From Heligmosomoides polygyrus polygyrus (Eukaryota > Nematoda > Chromadorea > Rhabditida > Heligmosomidae): a DNA stretch of 64,000 nt. Location: the NCBI GenBank assembly GCA_947396885.1, contig OX377202.1:30681407-30745406 (forward strand), given 5' to 3'. The position numbers and the translations under genes were made by a program. This document shows, in pieces, positions 42,000-54,402 of the stretch. Position 1 is the first letter of the stretch. Every line of letters starts with the position of its first letter. Below the pieces are notes generated by a model that did no database searches, had not been told where the DNA came from, and was given only the letters and a program-made list of their open reading frames with translations.

Positions 42000-43755
42000 A
42001 AACGCCCTTGATGCTATCGTTAGAAGCGTTCCCTAAGTTATCGTCGTCCTGCGGTCTTGCAGTTGTGCCCTTACAATAGCTCTTTGAAGTTTGGCAGTGA
42101 CTCTGTCGGAGATGAATGGTATGTATGTAGGACGAAAGGCATCTTCTCTGAACAAAAATCTTGTTTGTTATAAAAAACGCAGCTGACTAACAACTTACAA
42201 TGCCGAGTTTTGAAGATGAGAGAAGTTGGAGATTTTCTAGCAGTGATTTTGAGCGGCCCAGTCGAATCTGCTTAGATGGTGTGGACCTTTTGTGTACCAA
42301 TCATGATGGAAATAAGGAAGGGTAGGGTTGCTGAAAATCATTTTAGAGCTCATGGCGAACAAGCATAGGACCATGAGAAGCCATGGAAGCGCAGAGTAAC
42401 AAGGAAAAGCGGCATCATCAATAGAACGACACAGTTAAACATCAAACGATCGAGCTACCCGAATAAGCTGGGAAACATACGACCGCACAAGGTAAACCTC
42501 TGCTGGAGGTACCCGTCAAGTTTAGGACTGAGAATGACATCAAGCCTACGATTTACCGAAATCCCACAACAAACCTTTTTTGCCAATTCCATGGACAAAA
42601 TTGAATCGATCCTAGTGCCCTCCGCACTAGGAAGCGCTCTGCCTGCTGACCTCTGACCTCTTGATAGCAAAACTGAAAGCAAATTAGTTGACAAAGACGA
42701 CACCGTAAGCCGGTCCTCGACGGGACCTTTCTTTGCAATGTCCCGATAGGGAGAGTTCACACTGTGTGCACCACTGAGGTAAAAGGGAGAATTCTCGTGG
42801 TCCGATGCGAGTGGAGTGCCGATTGTTCGATGAAGATTGTTCTTCGTTCTGCTTACTGACTGCGTCGCTGTCCTCAACGGATACAACTCCAATCAGCGCT
42901 AGAGATTAGAAAGCGGCAAATTGGAATGACGATTCAATTTGAGCACATGCTATGCGTCTCGATATATTCTATATTCGGCCAAATCAATGACATCGCGACT
43001 CCACTCCTGCTGATCTAACACCGAGAAACAGTAGCGAACAGTATCTGTACAAATATACCAGCTCCACATCCTTTTTTCTCCATGCAACCTCGCTCTATGA
43101 TGTTTGCATCGCTCTGCAGTGCTCTACCGAGGTTTGTGTGCCGTAGTTCAGCGCTCTTTTCCCAATTAGTCTTCTACAATTTCTTCGAAATGGTAACACG
43201 GAAATCATCCTGTCAAGAGTTTCGAGACAGGATCGGAACAGTAAAGTCATAATGGTCTGCAACTTTATGGCATGATGCGAACTGGTGCTCTCCTAAACGC
43301 ATGAATAACTCCTTCTTTCCATCAGGCTAACTTCACTCTGCGATCGGTCGCGGCCACTCGATTGAATCTGTCCAGCCTATATGCATTGTTCAGCTCTGCT
43401 GGAATTTGTATGTCAAACGATAGAGCTGGAGCTGATGAACTCATGTATATACCTTTTATGTCGAAATATGGAAGTATAAAGCAGTTATTATCACGGCGCC
43501 TTTGGCCCAAAAATGCCTCGCTTGTCCTCTTGAGCGCCGCTTGTACCTGTTGGCCTTAGCGGCTTCCGGTAGTGTAGCATATAACTCTAAAAAAGCTGCA
43601 GTAACATAAAGATATATGTAATTTGCCGTTGATACCGTAGTTGGAAATAGCACGTACTGCTTTGCCTTCTCTGGAGTGCAAAACACTGAATGGGTGATTA
43701 GGTGCTAAAATTTTGCTGTTGTTGTATCCCCTTATAGAATTGATGCACCACCAGT
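42000..43755. other. Intergenic stretch with an unrecognised 145-codon frame
   Basis: A minus-strand frame spans 42455-42892. I recognise no domain in it and cannot tell whether it belongs to the Penelope relic. Confidence 0.25.
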
Positions 43756-43759
43756 AACG

Positions 43760-44010
43760 GTGATGCATTATCTCTATAAGGGATGCAGTTTCAGACAAAA
43801 CCTCGAAAAGTGGGTGCCCCACGATTTCAGTGAGCGGCAGAAATTGTCACGTCTCGTTTGTCAATCTCTACTTTTACGCAACAAAACTGACCCGTTTTTG
43901 GATCGAGTTATCTCTTGCGATGAAAAGTGGATTCTCTACGATAACAGGAAACGTTCTCTTCTGCTTCATCCTCTAATGAGCTATATATGCGAGTGTTGCC
44001 GTCGGGCTTC
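43760..44010 (+). pseudogene. Mariner transposase fragment
   Basis: The frame contains LEKWVPHDFSERQKLSRLVC, QSLLLRNKTDPFLDRVISCD and EKWILYDNRKRS, which is the canonical block leading to the first catalytic Asp of mariner transposases. Upstream DNA-binding and downstream catalytic parts are missing or scrambled and no inverted ends were found. This piece is better preserved than the relic at 10.5 kb. Confidence 0.85.
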
Positions 44011-45590
44011 CACGCTCGTCACAATTCTACAACCGAGAACAATTCCTCCTGTCAGAAACTCAGGAACTCCTCGTGTGGATGGTTCCGGAGGGAGTCAGCG
44101 TTGTTTCTGGTGACAGTCAGCGCGTATATGTACTTACTTACAATTACTGTTACAGTCAGCGCACACGCCGGTTTTGTGTAACCTCGACCCCCAGGCATCT
44201 GTTCACGGGATTCCACCGTTGTGATTAACGAAGAGCACCCTTTCTTTGTTTTCTTTTCGCTGTCAAGGTACTCAGCGTTCCAGAGCCATTAGAGCGATGC
44301 TCAGCCGATGGCAGCGTGAGAATAACTGCAGTGTTTTCTTTGTTTTGCGTGCTTGTTTTGTCTGGCTTTGCCCGTCCAAATTCTTTGCACAAGAATGGCT
44401 ATATCGGGTTACAAGCATTCTGGTTCTACACAGCTATCTATTCCTGAAGCTGCTTTCTGTGGTGGGCGTACTTCAGCTCCATGTTTGAAATGGTAGACTC
44501 ACGGTCAGTGGAAAATCGTTCGAAATTCAAATCCCAGTGATCAAAATCTCCACTGGTCGACTGATCGTTATCTCCCGACATCGATCATCACTCGGTGGCA
44601 GGCGAGGTGCAGGGGTTTCTATTTTTCTACGTAGCAAGTTGTTTGAGATTCTATGCAAGTTACTGCGCTATAGACTATTTATTGAGGTATTTAGATATTG
44701 AAGCCCAATGAACTCCTCGCTTGGTCTAAATGTCCCCTAGTCAACAGCTCCACCGTCCAGTCTCCAAATAGAAGTAAGAGTCGCGCATTTACTGCATGAT
44801 GATTGTACACCATATAAGCTTGACACGAAAATTTCGCGCTCTCATTTGTCGCCGTCATGTTCTCCCGTGACTTTATGGTGAATACCAGGTTTTAATCCTA
44901 CGTGCTCGTTCTGTGTCAGCTATCACCAATTTTTCCCGGCTAACGATCGCAGAGCAATAGGGCTTTAGTTGATGTTATGAGTAATGCCTTGGCGATTTCA
45001 TCAGGTTATGAACGAAAAACTTAGCCAAGAACCCGGATTCACAGGCCAATATTTTCCTCGTATTCGGACCACCTTACAAGAGTAGTAGTAGGTTCGGGGT
45101 ACAGGTTCATCTGATGTTTTTGTTGTCGGCTTTTCTGATACTCTTCCAGTTCACTCCAAGCGAAATTGCCTTGTACAATCCAAGATTCCATCGTTTTGTT
45201 GTTTCGAATCTATACTTGGAAGTCCACTCCTGCTTGAACAGATCTTACTGTCGGGGAGGTAGCCGGTGTGTTGGCCCATCTATGTCTGTGCTTGTAGATT
45301 TAAGGAAAGCAGCTCTTTGTCAGAAGTCATTTCCTATCTTCTGTCTTTTCTAGTTTATTCTGCCCCTTAATTCTGTAAGCTTTATGTGAGATCTCCCTGA
45401 CCAGCTGCAGGTTTTTCAATAATAATAATAATTATTGTTTTGCTAGGTAATTTGTAGTGGCTCTGGCTCCAGTCGACCGGGCAGCCTCGGAGAGGGCCAC
45501 GGGAGGAGCTGCATTGTCTAAAGTTCAGCGAGAAATAAACGCGATCAATCTAGACTCGAAAGCAAGCGCCGCCATAATTATTATTATTAT
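44011..45590. other. Intergenic stretch, nothing recognised
   Basis: Short frames and small AAT/ATT runs near 45420 and 45577-45590. Confidence 0.35.
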
Positions 45591-45593
45591 CCC

Positions 45594-45682
<89 letters not shown>
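45594..45682. repeat. (AAT)n microsatellite, ~29 units
   Basis: An uninterrupted trinucleotide tract of about 89 bp, preceded by a short inverted (ATT)n run at 45577-45590. Confidence 0.95.
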
Positions 45683-45683
<1 letters not shown>

Positions 45684-45783
45684 TCACCTATAAACAGGGT
45701 GCGCGTTTAAATCTATTTAAAATGAATCTAATAAAATAAATGTAAAAAATATAATATTTAAAACAAATATAATAAATTTATTA

Positions 45784-47044
45784 GGGTGTCCCATAATTTT
45801 CTGGGCTATTTGAAGCCCAAGTGTTTGGCGCGTTGTAACTTCTTTATACAAGATCCAAACGGGATGTTCTCTTGGCATAAGAAGGCGATTCGATTATATT
45901 TCGCAATAGTATGTCGATTACCTCTATCGGCCTGCTGCCCGCACTTTGGCAATTTCTCAAAAATGAAGCAGAAATCGACGTATCGCGACTTGCTTCTTCA
46001 TCACTTCCGTTCTGGACAGTCTGCGTACGCTGCTCACAAAGCTATCGTTGCTTTGTTAGGTCCAGATGTCTGCAGCAAGTTCACGTGTGAAACTTGGTTC
46101 ATTCGTTTCCGGAAGGGAATGTACAGCATTACGGACAAGAAGCAGACTGCAGTAGCGATAGGACCGAATGAACGACGAGTGCTTGCAGCAGTCAGGAGGC
46201 GACCTGCCAGAAGCGTAAGGACGACATCAAAGGCTATCAGTTCTTCACGTGGCACTGTTCATCGTTACCTAAAACAAAGCGGAAGAAGGGCAGTCTTGCC
46301 AGGATGGATCCCGTATGCACTGACTCCGTCTCAGAGGTGAGAGTGAGTGGTCACCTGTCAGAATAATCTCAATCGCGCAAGAACGACTGCGTGGTTGATG
46401 CGTGTTGTGGCACAGGACGAGAAGCGGTACATGTACGATAACACCACACGGGTGATCCAATGGCTTCTGAAGCACACAAGACCAGAACGAATTCCGAAGC
46501 CGTCACCACATGGGAAGAAGATTTTGCTTTCATTTTGGTTCACGAGTCGGGAAGTCCTGCACTACTCGCTTTTGCCGGATGGGCAGGCGATTACAGCAGA
46601 CTTGTTCATCGAAGATATGCTGGAGACGAAGCGTAAGCTGCTTGAGAAGTGCCCGAGATTCGGAACTATTCGTGTGTTAGTGGATAATGCACGACCGCAT
46701 CTAGCGAAACGAACGCAGGAGACGGTGGGGAAGGAGTCTATCTAAGTTGTGGCAATTCCTTCGTATTCACCTAATATCAGCCCTTGTGGCTATGCTGCAT
46801 TTAGAGGTCTTGCTCCTTTTTCCATGAACAAACGACGCTAGTAACGTCAAGAGGTTCAGTGCGCAATCGACGAATGGATCGGCAGCAGGCCAGCTTCTTT
46901 CTGGTAGAATGCAAACAACTCTCTGCCCAATCGTTGGAGAAAGGTTGTGGCCACAGATGGAGAATATATCATTTGAATACCCTTGATCATTATCCTGTTG
47001 TAATAACTTTTAGTAAAGATGGCCCAGAAAATTATGGGACACCC
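45784..47044 (+). mobile_element. Full-length mariner-type element with perfect ends
   Basis: The ends GGGTGTCCCATAATTTTCTG (left) and their exact reverse complement (right) lie between TA dinucleotides at 45782-45783 and 47045-47046. The 1,261-bp length is normal for mariner. The element is complete but its transposase is broken. Confidence 0.9.
45964..46850 (+). pseudogene. Mariner transposase, frameshifted and third Asp lost
   Basis: The likely start is the ATG at 45964 (MKQKSTYRDLLLHHF). N-terminal helix-turn-helix regions follow, then a frameshift near 46340. The second frame carries the first catalytic block QDEKRYMYDN, the LLSFWFTSREVLHYSLLPDG block and VLVDNARPH (second Asp). A stop at 46743 interrupts it, followed by SYSPNISPCGYAAFRG, where the third catalytic Asp is Gly. 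Further frame changes precede the C-terminus near 46980. Inactive, but young enough that its ends are unmutated. Confidence 0.85.
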
Positions 47045-47099
47045 TAATATTTAATTAACAAGCCAAACTTTCTCTTCTCAAACAAATTTATTAGCACAG

Positions 47100-47735
47100 A
47101 ATACAAATGAAATAGAAAATTCTTTTACATACAAATAAAGGCGTCTCAAGAGTATAATTGCTCAATATGTCCTCCGTCAGCGTCAATAATGGCCACCATC
47201 CTTGGCCTGAAGCGCTCCACGCTCTCTTTAAAAGAACGCTGTCCATATTTGTGAATGCTGCTTCAACAGGTTCAGGAGATTCAAATCCGAGCTATTAGAG
47301 GGCCAGAACTCATTCGACCAAAACATGTCCAAGCCAGCCAGTAGGGCAGCCAGTTTTGGACTAAATGGCTAACGTGAGCCGGTGCCTTCTCGCTGGAAAA
47401 CATGTGACCTTCTTGAGGCCGCAGGCACCATCCACGGTTTTGCTACAGCCTGCAAAACTCGCGATGAACTTCTTTGGTGACCGTCTTTTCCCTTCTCAAA
47501 GAAATCTGGCGGCATCCGACTTGTACCGTAGGTCCTCCTCTGTAATCCGACGCATTGTTCGTTCGTTGACACTCAGCATTGACTCCAATTTCCCCAACGA
47601 TTGCCAAGGGAGCTCCAGAATGAGCCTCTTCCACGACTCCCAGTTTCCCCATTCTGCGAAAAGCGAACCGCGGACCTGACCAGTAGCTGGATCACTATGG
47701 CGGCTAACAATGGCGATCATATTGTTGATTGATTG
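47100..47735 (-). pseudogene. Second Tc1/mariner relic, minus strand
   Basis: Minus-strand pieces include NERTMRRITEEDLRYKS, typical of the second DNA-binding helix region in Tc1/maT-type transposases. Near the other end ESVERFRPRMVAIIDADGGH is typical of the C-terminus. The catalytic core between them is largely deleted or frameshifted. It abuts the full-length mariner in opposite orientation. Confidence 0.6.
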
Positions 47736-47789
47736 CTGAGTACGCTAAATATTCTGTGCTGAATGATGAATAACATCACGAATAATAAA

Positions 47790-50524
47790 TAAATAAATAA
47801 ATAGGAAGGTAGGAGGAAATGTTTATGAGCGTTAGAAGATGTTTATATGTGATAAAGTCTTTTGCAATAAAAATCCCAAATACAGCCATTACTAAAGTAT
47901 GAAAACCGCAGACCAGCGCAATTAGCAAACAAGGTTATAATTAGCTAGTGGGGTCTGCGATTCCCCCGACTGAAAGCAAGTCGGTTTTACTGAGATGTTT
48001 ACGGACGCCACAATGATAGGAGCCTCTTGAACACAATTTGGTATTAACTGAAGCAACCTAGTATCAATGAACAAGGGAATTATATACCTTAGCATGATAT
48101 CTACGCTTTATCTTCGCACATTGTAGCGAAATAGCGCTTTGCTCGGTGGTAGCCGTTGGGAGATAAAGACAGGTTGTCATGGTTCAACTATGATTATCAT
48201 TCTCTTTGTGGTGGCCCAGATTGCTGAAGCTCAGGCGGATGCTGGCAAACGTGTGAGACTTTGCCTCAATTTTGCGTCCGAAAAAAAAAATGCAGAAAAG
48301 CAAAAACGAGCGTGGTGCAGCTCCAAAAACAATGAGGTTATGGGGTGGACGATGAGGGTCTGTTATAAAACTTACAGCTTTTGTTAGATCCACTGTCGTT
48401 CGTAGTTGCTCTGAAGCAATAAAGCGATATTTTCAACAAAAAAAGAAGATAGTATGAGTTTTGTCCATAAGTAGGTATGGAAACCCATCATTAACAACTG
48501 AAGCTTTTGGCTCCTATATCACTGAACACATACCTATACAGAAAACTTTTCATGTTGAAAAGTCCTAGCCTTTCTCTCCATAACTAAGGTTACCGTGGAA
48601 GCTTTGGATACATCTTAAGAAGAGAACTCTAGTGAAGACTTGATGCACCTTTTCCAATTTTCTCGGAAACTTTATGGTATGGGGATTCCACAAGTGAAAG
48701 CAAACGCTAAAACAGGTTGCACATATGTTCTGCAAATTGTGAACAAAATTGATCGTTAGTGCAGCGAAAGTATCGAATTATATACATCAAAGAGAGTTGA
48801 AATGCTTTCTGAAATCTGTATGCATTCTGGACTTCAATTCCGTGTCAAAATGTATGCCATGATTACGTATTTCATTTGAAGTAGTGAGCATTACATTTTT
48901 GTATCTGTAAGATTCACATGTCTCTCCCGAGCAGTAGCCTCGCAGATTGTTAGAAATTGACATCAGGAACAAGCACGACTAAATAAGAAAGACTATGGTT
49001 GTCAACATTTTGATAAAAAACAATCCTTTCAGCCATACATTCGAAGGAGCTGAAAATCTGTAGAGCAAAAACTATACTACTGTCCGCGACAATACAAAAA
49101 CTGCGTTATCGCACAGCTACCTAAACTCTGCTCTACAAGTAAAAACACTCGACCTTCCGTAAGATTCCAGTTCAAGGGCTTCGAAAGGGGGCCTTTTCCG
49201 AACCGCCCCAAGTTATAGGAGGTAAAAGGGAGCAAGGCTGAGAATCGTCTATGTACATGATCCCTGAAAGCTCTTTGATGGGACGAAGATCTTTAAGCTT
49301 CCTACATGATTCCAATGTGTGCTGAATGAAATATATGTTCCTCGTTTTGGAGCGTGGCCCTCTAGAATACAGGCAACTTTCTGATCAAAGTAAAATGTTC
49401 ATTTATTGACTATTGTGAATCTTTTCCACATATGTATTTTTGGAGCACTCGTGACGTTTGGCTGCCGCTGGAGCAGGGTCATGTTAGCTATTTTCTTCTA
49501 CTGATGTATTTACCTTCAAAAGTGTCTTGCTATGTACACAGTACAGTCTTGCTCTCGAATTTCTTCGACTATTCGAATGGTTTCGGATACTCACAAATTT
49601 CCAATATTCGAATTCGGGTACAATTGAAAATGGCGGTTTTTTGAATACTCGACTTCGGGTATTCAAGTTCGAGGCAAAATCATACGTATACCTACTCGAA
49701 TAGGGCATTCAAGCACAACTGTAGTATAATACATAGAGTTCATGATTACGCTGATACCATAAACGACAAGTGCATTGCAGGTTCGGGTTCGAGTTCCTTT
49801 CGGAATCGTGCTATATTTCTTCGTTCTTACCACAGATCGCTCAGGAAGCGCAACCTCTCTTTCATGCAGATTTTCTACTCTTGTGACGTGCTCCTTCTTA
49901 TGCAGCCCATTACGCAATCCAACGAAACTTAACTGAGAGGCCAAATGACCCTCTTTCCTGAACTCCTGCGCAACCTGTCCTTCTCGTGTGTCTACGACGG
50001 AACATCTGTCCCTCTGGTGCGTGCTCGTTTCATTCGCTATGGGGTGTTTTTTGCACGAGGTACGCTTTAGGCGGGTTGATTAACTGCCGATGTGCCTTCC
50101 GATTTTCATAGTGCGTCATAAAACTGCAGAGAACACTGACTGATAGCGATTGTTAGCTACGTCTGAAGTGGTTCGTTTAGTTGACAATAGTGTGTGACCA
50201 AGCTTTTGCCTAGCCAAAGATTATTTTTTACTACTTTTGCACGTCTACTATAGTTTTATTCTTCATTATCTAATTACAAAGGATGGAACGGAATTGAAGG
50301 GAGTTGGAAAATTTAAGTGAAATTATAATTCCTGTTCTTTTAGAAATCGGGGCGTCTATTCTCGTGTTAATTATTGCGAGTGTTGCATGCATTCTGGATT
50401 GCATAGATTTCTGTTCTTGGATATATTGAATAGATCAACTAAAAAGTTGGTAGCCGCCATATTTCTAGCTCTAGTAAGAAGTTTTTTCCACCGAAAGCGG
50501 TCTCTAAGTGTTGGCAACGATAGA
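47790..50524. other. Intergenic stretch, nothing recognised
   Basis: An (AAAT)n run lies at 47784-47803. A B-box-like GGTTCGAGTTCC at about 49789 has no matching A-box at proper spacing. Frames are short. Confidence 0.35.
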
Positions 50525-50692
50525 TAGCCGAGGGCGAGAAATTGGCATCAGACTTGTCTGGCAAGGATGAAGCACTGACTTGCTCATGGACTGGCTATCA
50601 CAAGTTATTGTATTGGTCAAATACGCATCCAATTGCTCCGCGACATCCTGCAGAAGTAAAACGCGTGGCGCATCCAAAAGGGATTGAATATC
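50525..50692 (+). repeat. SINE family 1, 3' half
   Basis: Contains CATCAGACTTGTCTGGCAAG, GACTGGCTATCACAAGTTATTG, quoted in part, and the terminal CGCGTGGCGCATCCAAAAGG. Confidence 0.7.
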
Positions 50693-51043
50693 TATCGCGG
50701 ATTGCGCGACTTTTCTAATAAAATACGACAGATTCGACGTGCGTTGCACGGGAAATTCAAACTTCTGGAAACATAGAGCTTCCCATGACATTTTTATGGT
50801 CTCAGAGATAACGAATAGGAGTTGCTGTGGGAAGCATCTGGGCGAGCACATAAAAGGAGCTCACGATGAGTAAATGAGTCACTATACTGTGAAAGGAGCC
50901 CATCTGCGATGCAATTGCTCCACTTCGGTTTTGTTGATTGCTTTATTTAGTCGCTTGTTATGCTCATTTTATTCACCTCACGATCAACTCATTACGTGCT
51001 TTTATCGCGTGGGCATTTAATTGCAGGGTATTAAAAAAATAAA

Positions 51044-51065
51044 AGTTTAGTTACCCAAGTTTGAA
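51044..51065 (+). ncRNA. SL1-like spliced-leader sequence (pseudogene?)
   Basis: Nineteen of 22 bases match nematode SL1, including an exact TTACCCAAGTTTGA at 51051-51064. The next bases, GTATAC, could act as a 5' splice site, as after SL1 in SL RNA genes. About 40 bp further on is a hairpin with GGAG/CTCC stems, followed by CCGTTTTAGA, a poor Sm-site candidate. The downstream part does not resemble known SL1 RNA, so this is more likely a decayed SL RNA gene, a trace of a retroposed trans-spliced mRNA, or chance. Confidence 0.35.
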
Positions 51066-51454
51066 GTATACGCCTAAAAAAGTCCGCGTGGCACGGGCTG
51101 GAGCAAGGCACTCCGACCGTTTTAGAAGCGATGTCTTTTACACTTTTTTACCTTTACTCTCTATATAAAATAGAAGGCTCTTTGGAGTCGCACAATAGTG
51201 CCACCGAACGCGCTATGTCCACAGGTGTTAAATCTTCTTGAAATACTCCTGGTAGAAGGCAGATGGTGTTGATAATTATCAAGACATGCACTTTCGTGAA
51301 TACCGAGATGTAGAAGCTGTCAATAAGTAATGGATAAGCATGAATAAGTGATTAAGTTAGTGATTAATTTCAAGCGCTCGAACCATTTTTACCGAAGTGC
51401 GTGTCAGAAATGTCAGTAAAACTTGTTGTCGAAGACAAGTTACAATCTATAAAA

Positions 51455-51560
51455 AACCACTCTCAGGCGGGCATCGATCCCTTGAGCTATCCGTTGTTTA
51501 GGCGAGAAACTTGCCACTACACTGCGACTGACGGTAGCCCAAGGATAAGCTGCGCTGCTA
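51455..51560 (-). other. Weak tRNA-like segment
   Basis: On the minus strand an approximate B-box (GGATCGATGCC) lies ~60 bp after GTGTAGTGGCA. No acceptor stem was found, so this is probably a tRNA or SINE relic. Confidence 0.2.
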
Positions 51561-51811
51561 TATTAACAGGCGCAACACTGCGGGCGAACGGTGAGAGCTA
51601 ATTCAGGAGTTAAATCTTGCGATTTTGGTTCAAACTTTTGTAATCGGCATTCCGAGCTCTTCCAGTGCCCTCGCTTCATGCTTATAGTTCCATCGTAGCT
51701 CTAATCCATTCCCTGATCAGGAAAGAGATTGACTTTAGTGTGCAATCAAGAATGAAAGAAAATCTCGCAAGTGCAACTTAACAAAGCCTTCGATTCACAT
51801 CCGTTGTATGC

Positions 51812-51920
51812 CTAGCAAGGGCAAAACACTTGTCGGTTGATTGACCACCAAGTCATTGAGTAGGCCAAATACGCTTTAAACTACCTCCACGATAGCCTGC
51901 TTGGGTTAGAGTTTGGCCCA
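51812..51920 (+). repeat. SINE family 1, decayed 3' fragment
   Basis: Shows the order ACTTGTCGGTTGATTGACCA, CAAGTCATTGAGTAGGCCAA, then CTACCTCCACGATA, matching the SINE body. Confidence 0.5.
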
Positions 51921-52635
51921 TCTCAGAGAACTTGGTAATGCAGTCTTTTATAGTTTATCCATTACGAGGCCTTTAGTGCAGAAACAATAAGAATTATGAG
52001 CATTCAAATCATTTATCTACATTTTTTGAGACACTTTGTAGTTCAGTTCATTAAATTTTTACAAATTATTGAGTGAAAAGAGCATGCCTCAAGACTTTTG
52101 TCGCTAAGGTCTGGGAAACGTTTGTTCTGATGTACTCAACGTTATCCAAAAATACAAGAAAACAGTATCGAAAAAGGTCAAACTATGATAACATCTAGTA
52201 ACACTATTTCCAGTGAGGGTCCGAATTCTAGCATGATCCTGCTTTATGGGCTGCTTTTCGTTTATACTTAGGATACTAGGTACGTGCAGTAGCTTCACTT
52301 TGTTGAGAAGAATGCAGAACTAAGCGACGTGGTCGAGCCGTTCACTCCCTCCTCCAGCCATGGGCAGCCCTCGTATTTTTAGTCGATTCCGGTTGGCATT
52401 TTCGCTCCTAGATTGGAGCCATAAATCGCCAGCCGACGAAAATTGAGCTCTACCATTTCCGCAAAAACTGGCTGGGAATCATGTGTTTTCGAGCTGTGGG
52501 TTCTAGTTGTTTATTCATTTAAAGTGAAGCCCTCGCCTAATTCGAATACGCGATTCCATGTATGTAGCGGTCGGGATCTTCAGATTTTGAAAGCGATCGA
52601 TTAACTCCAGATCTCTTCGATGCTTTATAGCAAAG
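51921..52635. other. Intergenic stretch, nothing recognised
   Basis: Short frames only. Confidence 0.35.
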
Positions 52636-52892
52636 GGTGCGTGCTAGCGCAATTGGAGTAGGCGCCAGCGGTGGTGTACAACGTCCGATTTTTCGGATCG
52701 CTTACCCAGACCAATCAATCCCTTCGCCCCTTCGGAGTCTGTGAATGAGCACCAGACTTCTATGTGTCAGATAAAAACTGACTTGTTCAACGGCCGCCAC
52801 TGCAGTCATTGTATAGGCCAAGTGCACATTAGGTTGCCTTCACGACATCCCGTAGAAATGGAATCCATGGTACATCCTGCGAAGGAATTCAC
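52636..52892 (+). repeat. SINE family 1, full-length diverged copy
   Basis: Head CTAGCGCAATTGGAGTAGGC, B-box region mutated, body CCTTCGGAGTCTGTGAATGA, and 3' end GAAATGGAATCCATGGTACA. It spans the whole family consensus. Confidence 0.7.
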
Positions 52893-54204
52893 TATCGTTT
52901 GCCTTTTCCTTTTTCCTTATTCTTATAGCAGCATTATAGCTGCATGAGCCAAAGAACGCAGTAAAAGGATGCTCTATTACCATGGTCTAGTCCACAGTTT
53001 GGGTCTTTTCTTCACGTGAGACCTTTCTTCGCGCCGGTCGTATCTCGTCTAAACCTATCTTATCAAGGGCTAGAGTAAACGGCAGGAAGCATTTCTTCAC
53101 GAACCGTGTTTTCACCCCTTACTTTGGCCTAAGCAAGAGAGTCAACATCTCTTCCACTCATTGGTCTTTCAAAAAACCTATAAAGGCTCACCTAGGCGCC
53201 TGATGATTACCTCTTGTTTAACGCCCAGTCAACTACATAATTAATTAGTTAATTGTGTTGTTTTTACTTCTCCTTGCCAATTTCTTCTTGCTTGATGATT
53301 GCTTGTTCTTTGTTCGTCTCTTTCTACTTATCTCACATTACTATCTTCGTTTCTGCATTTCGACTGGTAGTGTACCTTGTTTTTTCATTATTCTCTTCCA
53401 TATGGTGATGCCTTCCCATGCAATGATATTATTATTATATTATATATATTATTATATATTTATTATTATTTATATATATATATTAATTATAATTATAATT
53501 ATAATTATAATAACAATAATAACATTAGTCGTTTCGGTACAACCGAGGTGGACCACATCCCTCGTCCCAGCAGTCATCTAGGGTGAAAATCGATGTCAAA
53601 TATAGTCCGCTGCATATGAAGTAGATAAGTAGCTGGCCCAGCCGGTGGTATGAGTGACAAGCAGTTTCCTTGTCGAGATCCTCGCATAAGGTTACCTGAA
53701 AACCCTTGACGCACCGTCGTTTCATCCTAGTTCTCCCCGATTTTTCTCTTTCTCTGCCGTTTCGTAGACAGCGCGAGCAGTTTGTTTTTGCGCTATCCTT
53801 GTATTTTCGGATTGCTCGACTAAGATGTACTGGAGCTGACTTCCTTTTCCATTAATTTGAGTAATTTAACCGGGAGGTCCGCCCCGAGAAAAAAGAACTC
53901 CAGGCTATGGCATAGACGGCTGGCGGTCCTCGATATCTCCTTCACGCAGGCGCGTTTGTTTTCCATGAAGGGCGTAAATCCTCTGCAGAAAAGCTTATGA
54001 ACAGAGTAATTGCCAGAACTACGATGATTAGGTTTCAGAGCCAGCAGATGCAGGCCGTTTCCCTCCATATAACGTCTCTATGCTTGAAAGGAGCTCTAAA
54101 ATAAAATTTGATGTAGAAGGCTGTGATTAAGAAACATCGACTAGCTAGTTGTCGAAGATGTCAGTGATCAATTTTTTTCAAATAAGGTGAAAAGTCCTTG
54201 AGGG
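52893..54204. other. Intergenic stretch, nothing recognised
   Basis: Contains a strongly AT-rich (ATT/TA)n region at about 53425-53525. Frames across it are low complexity. Confidence 0.35.
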
Positions 54205-54402
54205 CGCAGTTGGAGGGGACAGCAAGTTTCGCGTGTCCGCGTGTTCAAGCCGTGCACGTTTTCATCCGCTGAATTTATGCCCATACTTGGAAGCGATTAA
54301 GCAGTTCATCGGCTGGCTTTCACAAGTCATTGTGTAGGCCAAACACGCATTCACATTGCCTCTACCACACGCCGCAGAAGTGAAATGCGTGGCGCACGCG
54401 TT
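54205..54402 (+). repeat. SINE family 1, decayed copy
   Basis: A rough head (GGGCGCAGTTGGAGG) is followed by a good 3' half: CATCGGCTGGCTTTCACAAG, TCATTGTGTAGGCCAAACAC, and AAGTGAAATGCGTGGCGCA. Confidence 0.55.

Noticed and set aside
49789..49800. tRNA or SINE at the GGTTCGAGTTCC B-box.
   Set aside because: No A-box at suitable spacing and no acceptor stem.
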